Source: Notospermus geniculatus
Lineage: Eukaryota; Nemertea; Pilidiophora; Heteronemertea; Lineidae
DNA: 64,000 bases
Direction: 5' to 3'
Assembly (NCBI GenBank): GCA_002633025.1
Contig: NMRB01000471.1
Coordinates: forward strand, 53,648-117,647
Shown here: positions 35,926 to 48,591 of the stretch, piece after piece
How positions within the stretch are numbered: position 1 is the first letter of the stretch
Layout of the letters: each line of letters begins with the position of its first letter
The notes under the pieces: generated by a model
Database searches by the model: none
Told to the model about the DNA's origin: nothing
What the model saw: only the letters and a program-made list of their open reading frames with translations
Translations under genes and position numbers: made by a program

Positions 35926-37987
35926 ACACGGATCAAATAAGGAGTGACGCGTCGTCAAGACAATCATCTGTAGCCTAATTTGACTTAAATTATCCTTAAA
36001 TTCATATGAATATGAATACACACGAATATCTGTACAAACCGGTTTGTAATGATTTTTATGATTCATTAAAGAAACCTGGATACACGTGGTTTTACCTTGT
36101 TCAGATTTTGGGTTGGTTTACCGTTTTTTCATAAGATTTCTTCTATGTCATATACATTTCAACACTAGCCATCGTGAAATACACTAGGTGTAGCTATCAG
36201 ATAAGGGACAGGGGTAGCTCTATCTGGAAAAAACAAAATAGACTTTGTCACCGACGTTCGAGGGGTGAATACTCAGCCTTGCCGTCGAAAGAGGAGATGG
36301 GACACTTCTGTATGGCCAAGGCCTAGTGAGGGCTGTTAGTGCCGAGGTACATGATACCAGTGCGGGCCGAATGAACCGGGATTCTTTCTGATAAATTGAA
36401 CACCCGGACGAGTATTTTGATCTGAAATCAACGGAGGTCGAAATGGCCGTTTTGATGGTGCGAATGTAAAGAAAAAGACAAGTATTTTTTGATGTTTGAT
36501 GTTGCTCATGGAAGTTATTCAACTACAGAATCACAATGCAGGAACGTCGCAGTCTACAATCCCCAGAATAACATCTTTATTCCAAAATAACCAACAAGTC
36601 CACTTTTTATTTTCATTTTGTCGTACATAAGTATATGAACATTGTGCGAATATACGTTATACCTCCATGGTTGATAGCTCCGTTCGGATAATTTGCAAGA
36701 AGTTCGCTCTCTGTGCATAAATTACGGCAGTGATGTCATCCATAATAGTCCTGCTGGTTCTTGTTTCGCCCGATAGAGAGCGCCATGCTGTCACCAGCAA
36801 GATGTCTCATTCGTCTTCTCGTGTTCACGTCATTTCCGTTCGCATGATAGAAATTTATGAAGAATAAAGTGCAGAGCGGGATTATTTTATGCACACGAAA
36901 CTGAATGAATACCTATACACTTTATAAATATAAGCACGTCTATTTACACAGGTATTTCGGCCATTACGTAATCACAGCCAGCTGAAGGGCCATAGGAAAG
37001 GATCGTTTGTTTCCAGAAATCACCACCAGGCGGCGCTAGGAGCAAAATCATCCATGTTGGATAGAGAGACAGGTCCACATAGCTGATGTGGTGGTGGGAA
37101 TCCTGGCGCCGTGAATGCGAAACTGGAAACAAACGATTTGGAAAGCTTTGACAATGGAATCAGCTAAGATTAGTTTCCAAAATGGCGCAGGGCGGGCAAA
37201 TCTGGCCATTTTGGACGCCACTATAGCTCCACCTGGTGGTGGAAAGATACCTCATTCAGAAAGGAAGGCTTGACTGCGCTTTTTTACTCCGATCGAGGCG
37301 CATTATTAAAACGATAGGGTGAATTTTCGCTACACTTTCGAATCCTTTAATCTCTCCACCACCAGGGGTAAATTCCATGCTACATTTTAATTAAGGGGGA
37401 TCACTCGAGTGGTTTAACCTCAAAAACAGCGGTGACTCCCTTGAAGTCGACGTGATTAGGTTTTGTATCGTCACTAGGCAAAGCAATTTACATTCGGCTT
37501 TAATAAAATATCTGACAGGCTCCTGTAATAAAATAGATTTTATTCCTATTTTGTTAAAATTGAAGGCGGTTCCTCGGTTACTTTGAGAAAAACATGAGTA
37601 TGAGGCCAACCGATCAAGTTCCCCTATGTTTTGTTTAGATCAAAACGCCCTCTGGGCAATAGCTGACTGAAATCACACAAAACCAAAGGCAGGACATTGT
37701 TCATCGACTCAACATGTCACATAAATTGTGCACTCCACCATGGTGGTGTCCAAAGGTTACTCCATGAGCTAGACCCATGTCTCACCATTGTCAACCGCAG
37801 CATGGTTCCAAAAATTATCGGGCAAATCGTGTCGTAAAAATGTTCTCCGGTACGGGGTATAATAAAAAGTTTGAAATTGAAATGTGACTTAAAATAATCC
37901 TACAGTAATAATACACCTTGCGTGACCTCTCTACACGGTGGGAGTTTATGAATCACTGAGGGATTCAGAGGAGTCCAATCGGGGATT
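35926..37987. other. Convergent intergenic region (copy B)
   Basis: Counterpart of 26022-28076, with the CTCF-like motif again at about 37023-37037. No coding exon was recognised. Confidence 0.5.
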
Positions 37988-39216
37988 TCAATTGTAGAAG
38001 CCGCTCTTCAACAGACGTCCAAACATAAACTTGGTTTCCTCCCACGCGCTGTCGGGCATTCCCATTCTTCTCAAAGCATTCTCGTCCCCAGTTCGGATAG
38101 CCTTCAGTGCCGTTTTCAGGTTCTTCATTTGTGTACTATTCAATCCAACTCGTCGCCTGAAAATTTCTATCGATGGGCTCACTGAAAAACAGAGTCAGAA
38201 AGTTTGAGTGTGGGGTCCGGTAGCTTTCTTCACAAATGGTTCGAATTCAATTTGAACTGTTGTTGGAGATATCGAGTATGTACGGTTGTGACGTGGTCTT
38301 GACTGAGGCTTTTGATGTCTCAGCGGACGGTGGAGCCGGAGCGATAAACCAGGTGTGGTAGGCCTGTATATATTTAACATCCAAAGTTTCAAGGTTTGCA
38401 TTACGACAATGGACGTGTTTTGACATCGTACCTGCGAGGTAATGGACAATTCTATCCACATCTTGTTCTCCAAGAAGGTGGGGAAGGATCCACTTTCTTT
38501 CCTTCGTTATGAATTTTTTCATGTCGTCTGCTGGGGGACGTTTCACTGAAAAAGTGTAAAGTATACAATGTATTAAGGAATGCGATACCGGCAACACATA
38601 AAATGTCATAAAGGTTTGGTGAACAGACTTAGCATCTGTAGTGACCGATTTCGACCATGCAGTGTATAAAGGCTTTCATGGGTTGACAACGCGGGAGGCC
38701 GGGTGTAGAGGTTCTTCACTAACGTCACAACGGTCACGTGACTGCAAAGAATCGGCCATGGTTGGCCGTCAATGGCCGGCAACGACGTCAAAACAGTCAC
38801 GTCATGACATTTTGACGTCACGATCTGTGTGTTGACGCTGTGTTCATGGCGTGACATCGCTTGACATTTTGGCGGCATCGTGTCGTCATGGAAATGTGAC
38901 GTCACGTGGTAAACCTCTGTAGGCCGTTACGTCGACAGAGCAGAGTGTCGCCGCGGCGCCGCGTCAGCGACCGTCGTCGAGCGATGTCGGACGAATACGC
39001 GCGACAGAAGCAAACCAGCCTGACCCCCGGTCAATGTTTTATTTGTTTTTTTCTGTCGGTCTTGTGCCGTTTACTCACTTGCTGTGCACAGACCACGTTC
39101 CTCATCGGAGCCATCCTCACAGTCGAAGTTGTCATCACAGACAAATTTCATAGGAATACACTGTGTGGCGTCTTTACATGGGAATGGCTTCTCCAATAGC
39201 TTACAGGGGTTGAAGT
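37988..39216 (-). CDS. Secreted LDL-receptor-class-A protein, three 3' exons
   Basis: Exons are 39216-39079, 38545-38432 and 38181-37988, all phase 1, giving about 148 residues to the stop. Exon one encodes a complete LDLa module with six cysteines (FNPC, PFPC, TQC, FVC, FDC, GLC) and the calcium-binding cluster DDNFDCEDGSDE. The rest, KRPPADDMKKFITKERKWIL then PHLLGEQDVDRIVHYLA, and a final helix-rich part with LKTALKAIRTGDENALRRMG and GRLLKSGFYN, looks like the conserved tail of arthropod prohormone-4 / IDLSRF-like peptide precursors; this is from memory and untested. The N-terminal exon with signal peptide (and any IDLSRF-type peptide) must lie to the right and was not found. The gene converges on NPC2. 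A CRE-rich element lies in the intron between exons one and two. Confidence 0.7.
38705..38921 (-). mobile_element. CRE-rich MITE, copy 3
   Basis: Inverted copy beginning TAGAGGTTCTTCAC and ending near GTAAACCTCTGTA. It contains two TGACGTCA octamers. It sits in the intron between the LDLa exon and the next exon. Confidence 0.8.
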
Positions 39217-39754
39217 CTGCAACGAAATAAAGAGGGCGCCATATGAGGTGGCGTGTGGTCGATGACATAAAGGCTAACATGATTATGTCCGAATGTTTTG
39301 ACTTTCAGCGCTGTAAATGAGATTTGCTTGAGTCAGAACAGGTCGGCAGAATAAAAACGTGATTTGTGAAAAACGCATTCCAGTAGAATCACCTTCCTCC
39401 AACGCATTTCATTCCATGGTAACTAAAACCAGGTCATGCATACATCAAGTACAGCTAATGTACACGAGTCTTGTCCTGGGTAACGCTAAAGCACTCCTCT
39501 TATTAGTCCCACCAGGATTAGGCCCGGGAGACGGCAGTAATCACCCACAATGCATTTGTTATGCGGCCTTAAAATGAGCCCCCTCATTTACAAATTGCAA
39601 TCTGTTTTATAATTGATATGGTTTATGGATGCTCCGTGGAGAAGTGACGTGCGGTAAGCTCCGTCTCGGTTGCCCCAGTAACTGACTAGAAGTCCCAAGC
39701 CTTACCATGCCTGCCTGGTCCGCCATTCTTACTTCTTGTTCCTCTAGCTATGGG

Positions 39755-39944
39755 TATAGAGGTTCTTCATTGACGTGACTGCAAAGATTCGACCGGCGAT
39801 GACGTCAAAACTGTCACGTCATGACATTTTGACGTCACGATCTGTGTGTTGACGCTGTGTTGACGTCGCTTTGCATTTTGACGGCCAACATGGCGGCATC
39901 GTGTCGTCATGGAAATGTGACGTCACGTGAAGAACCTCTATAGC
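39755..39944 (-). mobile_element. CRE-rich MITE, copy 4 (most complete ends)
   Basis: TATAGAGGTTCTTCA at the left and TGAAGAACCTCTATA at the right are perfect inverted ends. Three TGACGTCA octamers lie inside, plus a CACGTG E-box. This copy best defines the family's boundaries. Confidence 0.85.
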
Positions 39945-40743
39945 TAGTAAACAACAAGTGAATGAAAAAGGTGCGTTTTCCCTTTGTGGTTTGTCAGCCT
40001 GAAGTTGCTGCTCCACGTGAGCGCTTTCCCGTGCGAGTTGGGAATTCACCATGATTGATGGTTTCTCAACGATTTTGACCGATGACACAAACGACAGCCC
40101 ACACTTCTGACGGCTGAGTTCTCCATTGTGAATAACCAACTTGCACGTTCACTTCAACATGATTGCTAACTTTGTGCTAACCAAATGTTTGTGTCTGTGC
40201 AGATGCAAAATCGTACTCACAAATTCTCCTTTCATTTTCTTCATTCGCGCACTGTTCTTCTCCAAGTTTCACACAAAAATTCCGCCACCGGAAGATGAAT
40301 TCTCGCGAGATTTAAGTTCTCTCCTTGATATACAACATGTAGATCCAATTTTCCGAAACGAAGTCAATAATTAAGGAACCCAATTTCAGTGGTTTGACAT
40401 CACATGTCTGTCAATATGCCACTTAACTCACCATGATCGAGGCGAGGCCCGACTTTGAGGTGAAGCTACCTCATCTAAATTCTTTTTTCAAGTTGATTAA
40501 CCGTGCAAGATTTATAACCCAGTGGATACATCGTCAGGCTGTGTCAAAGATTAAGTACTGAATCAATTCAATTGAAGGAAGACACTAGCAAACAATGAGG
40601 GCTTCTTCTCAAAAACAGCTTTTTCATTAAGGCCTACACTCAATTATTCATCGGCCTCAAACCATGTTCTCCTCCACCGAAAACGGTCACTGGGTTGAGG
40701 CTGAGGCCGCTGCCGGGTCCGAGCGTAATGAGAGACTTTATTG

Positions 40744-40910
40744 CCGTTAGAGGCCGCCTGTTTAGCGGTCCTACAATGTAGAACGTCACAACGAAAACGT
40801 CATGACGAAAGCCATGGGCTCACGTCATTATCGATGACGCTTGTGCGTGCACTTCTTCTCTGTGACGTCAAATGTGATGACGTTCTAGGACTGGTGGTGG
40901 CCTCTAACGG
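40744..40910. mobile_element. TIR element with CCGTTAGAGGCC ends
   Basis: CCGTTAGAGGCC at the left and GGCCTCTAACGG at the right are perfect inverted ends. The interior is rich in ACGTCA motifs. A related end (CCGTTAGAGGCCACCACCAG) occurs at 51967. Confidence 0.7.
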
Positions 40911-41635
40911 AAGTCTCCCATTAAGGCCAGGCGAGACGCCGTGGTCCCTTCCTTTCCTTCACTCGATGGCTGCTTCAAGCCTCTCTTCCACCCAGACCTG
41001 GATATTACACCTCCGAGCCAAACATTCGTCAGGAACAGAAGACCTTGATTCATGCCAATGTCTCGACTAGATTATGATGAGTGACAGTTACTTGTGGGGC
41101 GAAGAGAGAAAAGGAAATGAATGCGGACAGCCAATAAAACACGACTAACTTGATGGTAAGACAGCATAACTATACACCCCAAACTCAACCATTGTCATCC
41201 ACTATTTCCGTAAGTGTATTTCGTTCGCCCATTATATGGTTATCCCGTCTCTTCAGGCCGGCGGCCAGCCGATGCCACAGATGAGCACTTCTCAGCAAAT
41301 CATGATAAATAGCGCACAATAACGTCTACTTAAACTTGTAATATGCCATTGATTGAGATCACAACATAGGTGGTGGGAACAATCTTGTGTAGCCCTGGGC
41401 AGTAGAGACTGTTCCGTGTAATTAGATAGCAAGATGATACTTCGTGAGCTGTTGGCTGGGAGAGGAAGTGGAGGCTGCCAAGGGAGGAGCACGTGTAAGG
41501 AGGAGGGCAGAGAAACCAGTCGGAATGATCTCTGAAAATGATGAAATTGAGATACGATCCATACCAATCTTCGTACAAACATGCGGCTCATCTACTGTTC
41601 CTGTATTCTTCGAGGGAAAGCTAACATAGCCATTG

Positions 41636-41800
41636 GCACGTATTTTAGAATGCTCCTCAACGTAAAGGAGTTCCGCAAGCCTTGAGGAACTCCTTTACGT
41701 TGAGGAGCAAGGCTATTATTCTCCTCTATTGTTCTCCTGTTGAGGACAGTAGCTTTGAGGAACTGCTTTACGTTGAGGGAGCATTCTGAAATACGGGCCA
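41636..41800. mobile_element. Foldback MITE, AATGCTCC(C)TCAACGTAAAG family
   Basis: The left arm with TTTAGAATGCTCCTCAACGT and the right arm ending GAAATACGGGCC are complementary over about 45 bases. An internal second copy of CCTTGAGGAACTCCTTTACG gives two stacked hairpins. A family member is at 59908-60012. Confidence 0.75.
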
Positions 41801-42424
41801 CGCTCTCGAATCGGACATCGGAAGTCAGGCTCTTGGCCAACAACTATATCGTCTTTCTGTTCGTCCGTTTGGTACAACATTGGAGCATTCATACACTTTC
41901 ACGTCACGAAGCAGAACAAAATGTTGATTACCGAGAATGATCAGCATGTAATCTCATGCACTTGTGACACTTCAACCTGGAAAAACGTTAGTTGCCAATT
42001 CCCCCAAGTCATTTGTCGGAGTTCTATGACGCACTGAACTTCTGGTATGAGAATGCTCAACTAAATTGGCCGTGGAAAGTTTGATTTACTCTCCGAGTCA
42101 AAGATCAGTGTTCACTGCCTTGGGCAACGAAGCATGTGGATCAAGCTGCGAAAAAATGCCAAACTGATTTAGTAGTCATGTCTAACTTGATTGAGGAGAC
42201 GCTTCACATGGTGAAAGAGCCGAGGAGGCCGAAGCGTTATTGGCCGAAAAACTCCAACTCAATGTGGTTTATCTCAGCAGAGTTATTCTGAAGAAGACAC
42301 TCGTGAATGAACAGCTGGACTTGTTTGTAGGGCGTTGACTGACACAGACGATGACCCAACATATATGATTCTCCATGTAACCCTGATACAGTTAAAGCCA
42401 CATCCTCTTCTGACCCCCTCTGGA

Positions 42425-42695
42425 ACTCCATGCCTAAGGGAAACCATTGAAAGTTCGAGGACGTCAATTGCCGGCGACATGCAAGGACATACCAGCGGCC
42501 CCTGGAGAGGTAGCTGAGGTATCATAAATATTCTCTCGTCCAATATAAGGGAACTGTCGAACCCCATGCCTAAGAAGGAAGGTTGTTCGAAGTGTGAGGA
42601 CGGCAATTGGCGACGACAGGTTAGGACATGCCAGCGGCCTCTGGAGAGGGAAGCTATCATAAATATTCTCTTGTTCAATATAAAGGAACTGTGGC
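42425..42695. repeat. Tandem duplication, about 136-bp period
   Basis: CCCATGCCTAAG-type segments at 42427 and 42563 each continue into GGCGAC, CCAGCGGCC, CTGGAGAG and ATCATAAATATTCTC. Minus-strand frames through it repeat EIFMI-like segments and are not convincing genes. Confidence 0.75.
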
Positions 42696-42969
42696 CATAA
42701 CACGGGGTCCCTCCTGAGTATTTGATAGGTAATCTATTGTAATGAGACACTTGTCTGGTTATTTCGTGCGCTGGTGGACACCAGAATTCCAATGAGTCTC
42801 TCCAGCCGTCTTGGACAGTGATAGACTGTGGGAGTCTTTTGATGTCGCCTGACTGTGTGTTCCATAACAGGTGGCCCTTTAACTACTCTCCGCCGGCTAC
42901 CCTCACAGCACAAGTTGTCATCAACCCGGCTGAAGAGACATGGAAATGCTGCAAGATGTGTAACCGACA

Positions 42970-43222
42970 TTCACAAGACACTGTTTACGGCACTGCTGCC
43001 TCAAAGTAGTTCACGAGGCACTGTTAACGGCACTGCTGCTTTAAAAGCAGCTCACGAGGTACTGTTTACGGCACTGCTGCCTCAAAGTAGTTCACGAGGC
43101 GCTCTTTACGGCACTGCTACTTCAAAAGCAGTTCACGAGGCACTCGTTACGGCACCGCTGCTTCAAAAGCAGTTCACGAGGCACTCTTTACGGCACCGCT
43201 GCTTCAAAAGCAGTTCACAAGT
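42970..43222. repeat. 41-bp tandem repeat, about six units
   Basis: The units follow TTCACGAGGCACTCTTTACG plus GCACCGCTGCTTCAAAAGCAG, with small changes. The 142-codon plus frame across it (42855-43283) shifts frame at each unit and is not a gene. Confidence 0.8.
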
Positions 43223-44441
43223 GTTTTCTCGTCTCTCGAGAACCTTTCCTTGGCATACTGAACAGTCTTTTCAGCCCAGTTGAAAGAACAACCAGCGCCT
43301 CTTCTGAGGACGGACTCCCGGGCCTCAAGGAGATGGGTCCGAAGCACCACCAGTCGCGCCAGCGTGGTCCCTGCGAACAGCAAGGACTACCTTCTATTCC
43401 TCCAAACGTCTACGACCCACCACCTCTGAATCTGTTGATGTATTGGCCTACCTCATCATCTCCTTAGCTTGTTATTCACGTACAAATGCCAGCGCAGGAG
43501 TTAATGGGTAAAATTTGCCAAGAGGTATTAGCTTAACTGTCTGGGAGCTTCCGATTGCAAGGAATCGTGCTCTCACAAACATAGGTTCGACAAACATGAC
43601 GTTTCTTGTAATGCATAGAATGCCAGGTAATCGGGTAATAAAACTACACTTTGGGTTGGAATAACTAAGGTTAGATAAGGAAGTGTTGCATTGCTCTTTA
43701 GTCCAGAAATTCAACTGTAGCCGGCCAAATTCTCGAGTCAGACACAAGGTAAACCTCATTCCTTGCTGCTGGACAAAATGGACGTCCTTTCTTAAACTAT
43801 AAAACTTTCAAAACAAACTCGCACTGAATGAATTGATGACAGAATTTGAATAACGACATGAGCAACTGATGGCGAAAAACAGATCCCGAGCGAGGTTTTT
43901 CGCGGCGTATTAGAACCTCCATTCTTCTTCATAGAGCCAACTAACTGCCCTTTTTCCCCCGACTGAAAACTTTTAAAACTGTCTCCATCAATAAACCATC
44001 GCCAATTCGTGCTGTGGGCATTACTACCTGCTCCCTTGACCATCAGTCATCCCAGCATAAATGTGATTTCCATCGATCTGAGAAGTTATCTATTCCCTCT
44101 GGCCAGCCGGCCTAGCCTGAAGAGTGCCAAGATCTGCTCCGAGACTGATTAACCAGTGGTTAGGACGAGGGTTGGACTGAAAGCATGCCGACACATTTAA
44201 CTGGGGACAATTTCCCGACCAGTATTTATTGTCGACGACGCGACTATACATTAAAACACCAAAAATGGCCGAAAGATTTATTCTTGTCGTGGAAAACAAA
44301 GGAAGAAAATCGATTGAGGAGTCGGTTGTCGTGGTTCTGGCAGGAGGCGACGACGGCCAGCACTTGACCAAGACTCCATTCACAAAGGAGATCAAAATTT
44401 TCCGTATGACATCAGACATTCAAGTTACCCACTGAGGGCAG

Positions 44442-46058
44442 TTTCGACGACAATTAGCCAATAGGGATCGAAGTTTCTGGATGGTTTTAGCCAATGAGGA
44501 TTAAGAATTTAGTGGTTCATCGTTAATCAAAAATAATAAAGTTCGTGAATGACGTCAGCAACTGGGGTCTGGTCTGTGCCTGTGAACTTTCGGACATGAA
44601 ATATCTGGGCTCCGAATGCAAGTTAACATAATTATTGGATAGATTTTGCACGATGCTACGGAAAAATCAATGTTTTTATGCGTTGGGAGTGTCTGTCATT
44701 TTGATGTTGAGCTTATATGACCTGTTTTCAGCCACGGGTTGTGTGTTGAATCCTTAATAAGCAGGAGTTTGCTCTAATCCTGCTAGATATATATAGGAAA
44801 TTAGGATTTGGCAAAAATACCTTAGGGTGATTCATACATGATTCAAGGTGTGATGAAGCTGGCTCCAAGCCAGTAGTGTTCGTTGTTTGAAAGCGAGATA
44901 CCCAGTAATACAGGTTGTTCACGTGACATCACATTTCCATGACGACACGATGCCGCCATACTGGCCGTCAAAATGTAAAGCGACGTCGCGTCATGAACAC
45001 AGCGTCAACAAACAGATCGTGACGTGAAAATGTCATGACGTGACAGATTTGACGTCGTCGCCGGGCATTTTATGGCCAACATGGCCGATTCTTTGCAGTC
45101 ATGTGATGGTTGTGACGACAGTGAAGAACGTCTATAACCCCATCGACTAAACTTGGTCGATTCTGGCTGTAACATACTTTCGGTTATTTTAATTCAAGTA
45201 TGTTATAGTTAGGTGGCGATCAATAGTTCATTTGGTTCATGTCATAGATTCATATTGCCAACTCAGACAAGTTAATGTTGTGACGCACTTCAAGTTAACC
45301 AACAAAATGACACAATCATTCGGGATATTTGGATTGCGTCTGCACTTTAACACGTACGTGATTAAGTTATTAATGAGACGGTAATCCAAATTGGCTTCAC
45401 ACAGCATCATGTTCATCCTGAGGGCGTCCCATCTACGGTTAAACTAAAGACAAAAAGATGTCTGCCTTAATCATCATCACAAACTGTGAAGGGTTGAATG
45501 GCTTTTTGTGATCTTATTGGAACCACAGTTCGCCAGAGAGTGGCTGGGTTTATTTTCTATTTCGGCCCGACACCTTAATGAAACCACAATCCCATCACAC
45601 GGTAAGTATTTCCTTTGACTGCTTAGCCCGAGCTAAAGAGATCGACGGACCCGAGAATGAACAGAAGTATCATCCTGTGTTTGATTATTCACGTTCATTT
45701 TGCCCTAAGATGTCTGGACACGTCCACTTTGAGGACAGAAGTCAGAGGTTCGCGACCAATTAAAGTGAAAAGCATCACAGGTCACGTGTTTCACACAACA
45801 GGCGGCCATTATAGACCAGGTTCCGTTCTCCACCGTGCGCCACTTGGCCTTACACTTGGAGAAAGGGGAGTTTTGGAGTGGCCGCATTTTGATCAGCCTA
45901 GCCAGTCCGGTGTGTGTCACAAAGCTGCTGCCATGTCGTGTGGACAGTGCTTTAGAAATAGGTCAAAGCCGACATAGGGGCATACGTCTTTAGAAATACA
46001 TGTGTACATGTACGTCAAAACAGACCTAGGGCACACGTCTTTAGAAATAGGTCAAAAC
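44442..46058. repeat. Second duplicated block, copy A
   Basis: Repeated from 46451 to about 48074 with about 1-2 percent visible differences and small indels. Its right tail (46059-46449) is not shared. No gene was recognised inside. Confidence 0.85.
44930..45137 (+). mobile_element. CRE-rich MITE, copy 5
   Basis: It begins at GGTTGTTCACGTGACATCAC and ends at GTGAAGAACGTCTATA. Several sites are mutated relative to 46923-47150 (ATCAC for GTCAC, GACGACAG for GACGTCAG). Confidence 0.8.
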
Positions 46059-46069
46059 GAATCCAGGTA

Positions 46070-46240
46070 AAAAAGACACTGGAAAAAAAGACACCGGAAA
46101 AAAAGACACAGTAAAAAAGACACTAGAAAAAAAGACACTGGTAAAAAAGACACTGGAAAAAAAGACACTGGAAAAAATGTCACCGGAAAAATAGACACTG
46201 GTAAAAAAGTCAATGGAAAAATAGACACTGGGAAAAAAGA
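46070..46240. repeat. 15-bp A-rich tandem repeat
   Basis: About eleven units of GGAAAAAAAGACACT and variants. It is absent from the matching position of the second copy. Confidence 0.8.
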
Positions 46241-46449
46241 GTCACTTTTCACAAAACCATCACTCATTGTTGCATGATGAGGAAATGGACAATTCAGGCA
46301 AGATTTCCCCATTCACCCCGGCCCCATATGAGCAATATGACGAGAGGGCTATGTCGGGGGAAGAAGGATGACTGCCTCTGCCTGGGGCAATTTAATCCAA
46401 GAATTTCGACATTGAAACCTATGAACTACATTGAAGTTATTGGAAACAT

Positions 46450-46450
46450 N
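46450..46450. other. Single-N contig junction
   Basis: Immediately right of it the sequence restarts at TTTCGACGACAATTAGCC, which is position 44442 of the first copy. Confidence 0.95.
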
Positions 46451-48074
46451 TTTCGACGACAATTAGCCAATAGGGATCGAAGTTTCTGGATGGTTTTAGC
46501 CAATGAGGATTAAGAATTTAGTGGTTCATCGTTAATCAAAAATAATAAAGTTCGTGAATGACGTCAGCAACTGGGGTCTGTCTGGTCTGTGCCTGTGAAC
46601 TTTCGGACATGAAATATCTGGGCTCCGAATGCAAGTTAACATAATTATTGGATAGATTTTGCACGATGCTACGGAAAAATCAATGTTTTTATGCGTTGGG
46701 AGTGTCTGTCATTTTGATGTTGAGCTTATATGACCTGTTTTCAGCCACGGGTTGTGTGTTGAATCCTTAATGAGCAGGAGTTTGCTCTAATCCTGCTAGA
46801 TATATATAGGAAATTAGGATTTGGCAAAAATACCTTAGGGTGATTCATACATGATTCAAGGTGTGATGAAGCTGGCTCCAAGCCAGTAGTGTTCGTTGTT
46901 TGAAAGCGAGATACCCAGTAATACAGTTTGTTCACGTGACGTCACATTTCCATGACGACACGATGCCGCCATATTGGCCGTCAAAATGTCAAGCGACGTC
47001 GCGTCATGAACACAGCGTCAACAAACAGATCGTGACGTCAAAATGTCATGACGTGGCTGTTTTGACGTCGTCGCCGGCCATTTGATGGCCAACATGGCCG
47101 ATTCTTTGTAGTCATGTGATGGTTGTGACGTCAGTGAAGAACCTCTATAACCCCATCGACAAAACTTGGTCGATTCTGGCTGTAACATACTTTCGGTTAT
47201 TTTAATTCAAGTATGTTATAGTTAGGTGGCGATCAATAGTTCGTTTGGTTCATGTCATAGATTCATATTGCCAAATCAGACAAGTTAATGTTGTGACGCA
47301 CTTCAAGTTAACCAACAAAATGACACAATCATTCGGGATATTTGGATTGCGTCTGCACTTTAACACGTACGTGATTAAGTTATTAATGAGACCGTAATCC
47401 AAATTGGCTTCACACAGCATCATGTTCATCCTGAGGGCGTCCCATCTACGGTTAAACTAAAGACAAAAAGATGTTTGCCTTAATCATCATCACAAACTGT
47501 GAAGGGTTGAATGGCTTTTTGTGATCTTATTGGAACCACAGTCCGCCAGAGAGTGGCTTGGTTTTCTATTTCGGCCCGATACCTTAATGAAACCACAATC
47601 CCATCACACGGTAAGTATTTCCTTTGACTGCTTAGCCCGAGCTAAAGAGATCGACGGAGCCGAGAATGAACAGAAGTATCATCCTGTGTTTGATCATTTA
47701 GGTTCATTTTGCCCTAAGATGTCTGGACACGTCCACTTTGAGGACAGAAGTCAGAGGTTGGCGACCAATTAAAGTGAAAAGCATCACAGGTCACGTGTTT
47801 CACACAACAGGCGGCCATTATAGACCAGGTTCCGTTCTCCACCGTCGTGGCGCCACTTGGCCTCACAGTTGGAGAAAGGGGAGTTTTGGAGTGGCCGCAT
47901 TTTGATCAGCCTAGCCAGTCCGGTGTGTGTCACAAAGCTGCTGCCATGTCGTATGGACAGTGCTTTAGAAATAGGTCAAAGCCGACATAGGGGCATACGT
48001 CTTTAGAAATACATGTGTACATGTAGGTCAAAACAGACCTAGGGCACACGTCTTTAGAAATAGGTCAAAACAGA
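46451..48074. repeat. Second duplicated block, copy B
   Basis: Near-identical to 44442-46058. It passes at its right end into an expanded 39-bp tandem array. Confidence 0.85.
46923..47150 (+). mobile_element. CRE-rich MITE, copy 6
   Basis: Three intact TGACGTCA octamers (near 46937, 47035 and 47127), plus TGACGTCG. Allelic partner of 44930-45137. Confidence 0.8.
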
Positions 48075-48285
48075 CCTAGGGGCACACGTCTTTAGAAATA
48101 GGTCAATACAGACCTAGGGGCAAACGACTTTAGAAAAAGTCAAAACAGACCTAGGGGCAAACGTCTTTAGAAATAGGTCAAAACAGACCTAGGGGCAAAC
48201 GTCTTTAGAAATAGGTCAAAACAGACCTAGGGGCACACGTATTTAGAAATAGGTCAAAACAGACTTAGGGGCACACGTTGGAAGT
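47965..48285. repeat. 39-bp tandem repeat, about eight units
   Basis: The units follow ACGTCTTTAGAAATAGGTCA plus AAACAGACCTAGGGGCAC. The first copy (45975-46058) has only two to three units. Confidence 0.85.
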
Positions 48286-48591
48286 CTTTTACTTGCATCA
48301 TCTTTAATCAAGCAGTCCATGTCATAATTTTCGCTGAAGTTTTCAATTCCCATAACGACCGCGGGGAAGGCAAGTTCTTTTCCGTTGGATTGTGTAAATT
48401 TGTGAAATAATTAGATCAAGACGCAGGTATCTCAGATTTCCCAGCCACCATTGGGAAGAACAGGCGAATACATGAAAAAATAAGAGGCATTCACCTGAAA
48501 TGGCCGGTAGAGAAAGATAGGGACTCAATTTAACAACGTCGGAGTGTTTGCGACATGAGCAGCCACAAAACCACCATAAACATGAAGTAGA

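Larger units (their letters stand above)
28630..38534. repeat. 10-kb duplicated block, copy B
   Basis: Second copy of 17456-28628. It includes a gap of 185 N (32789-32973), a longer 39-bp minisatellite (29270-29570), the PIF/Harbinger-like element (31453-31792), a private MITE (33706-33804) and a second complete NPC2. Beyond 38534 the sequence continues into unique DNA. Confidence 0.9.
39945..44441. other. Repeat-rich region without supported gene
   Basis: Individual elements are listed separately. The minus frame at 43472-43720 (CNTSLSNLSYSNPKC) runs from a TACAG acceptor to a GTACGT donor and could be an exon. The minus frame at about 41345-41560 and the plus frame at 44229-44435 (MAERFILVVENKGRKSIEES) are open but unrecognised. 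None is supported well enough to call. Confidence 0.4.

Noticed and set aside
42855-43283. 142-codon open frame
   Set aside because: It runs through a 41-bp tandem repeat; the peptide changes frame from unit to unit, and there is no domain or splice context.
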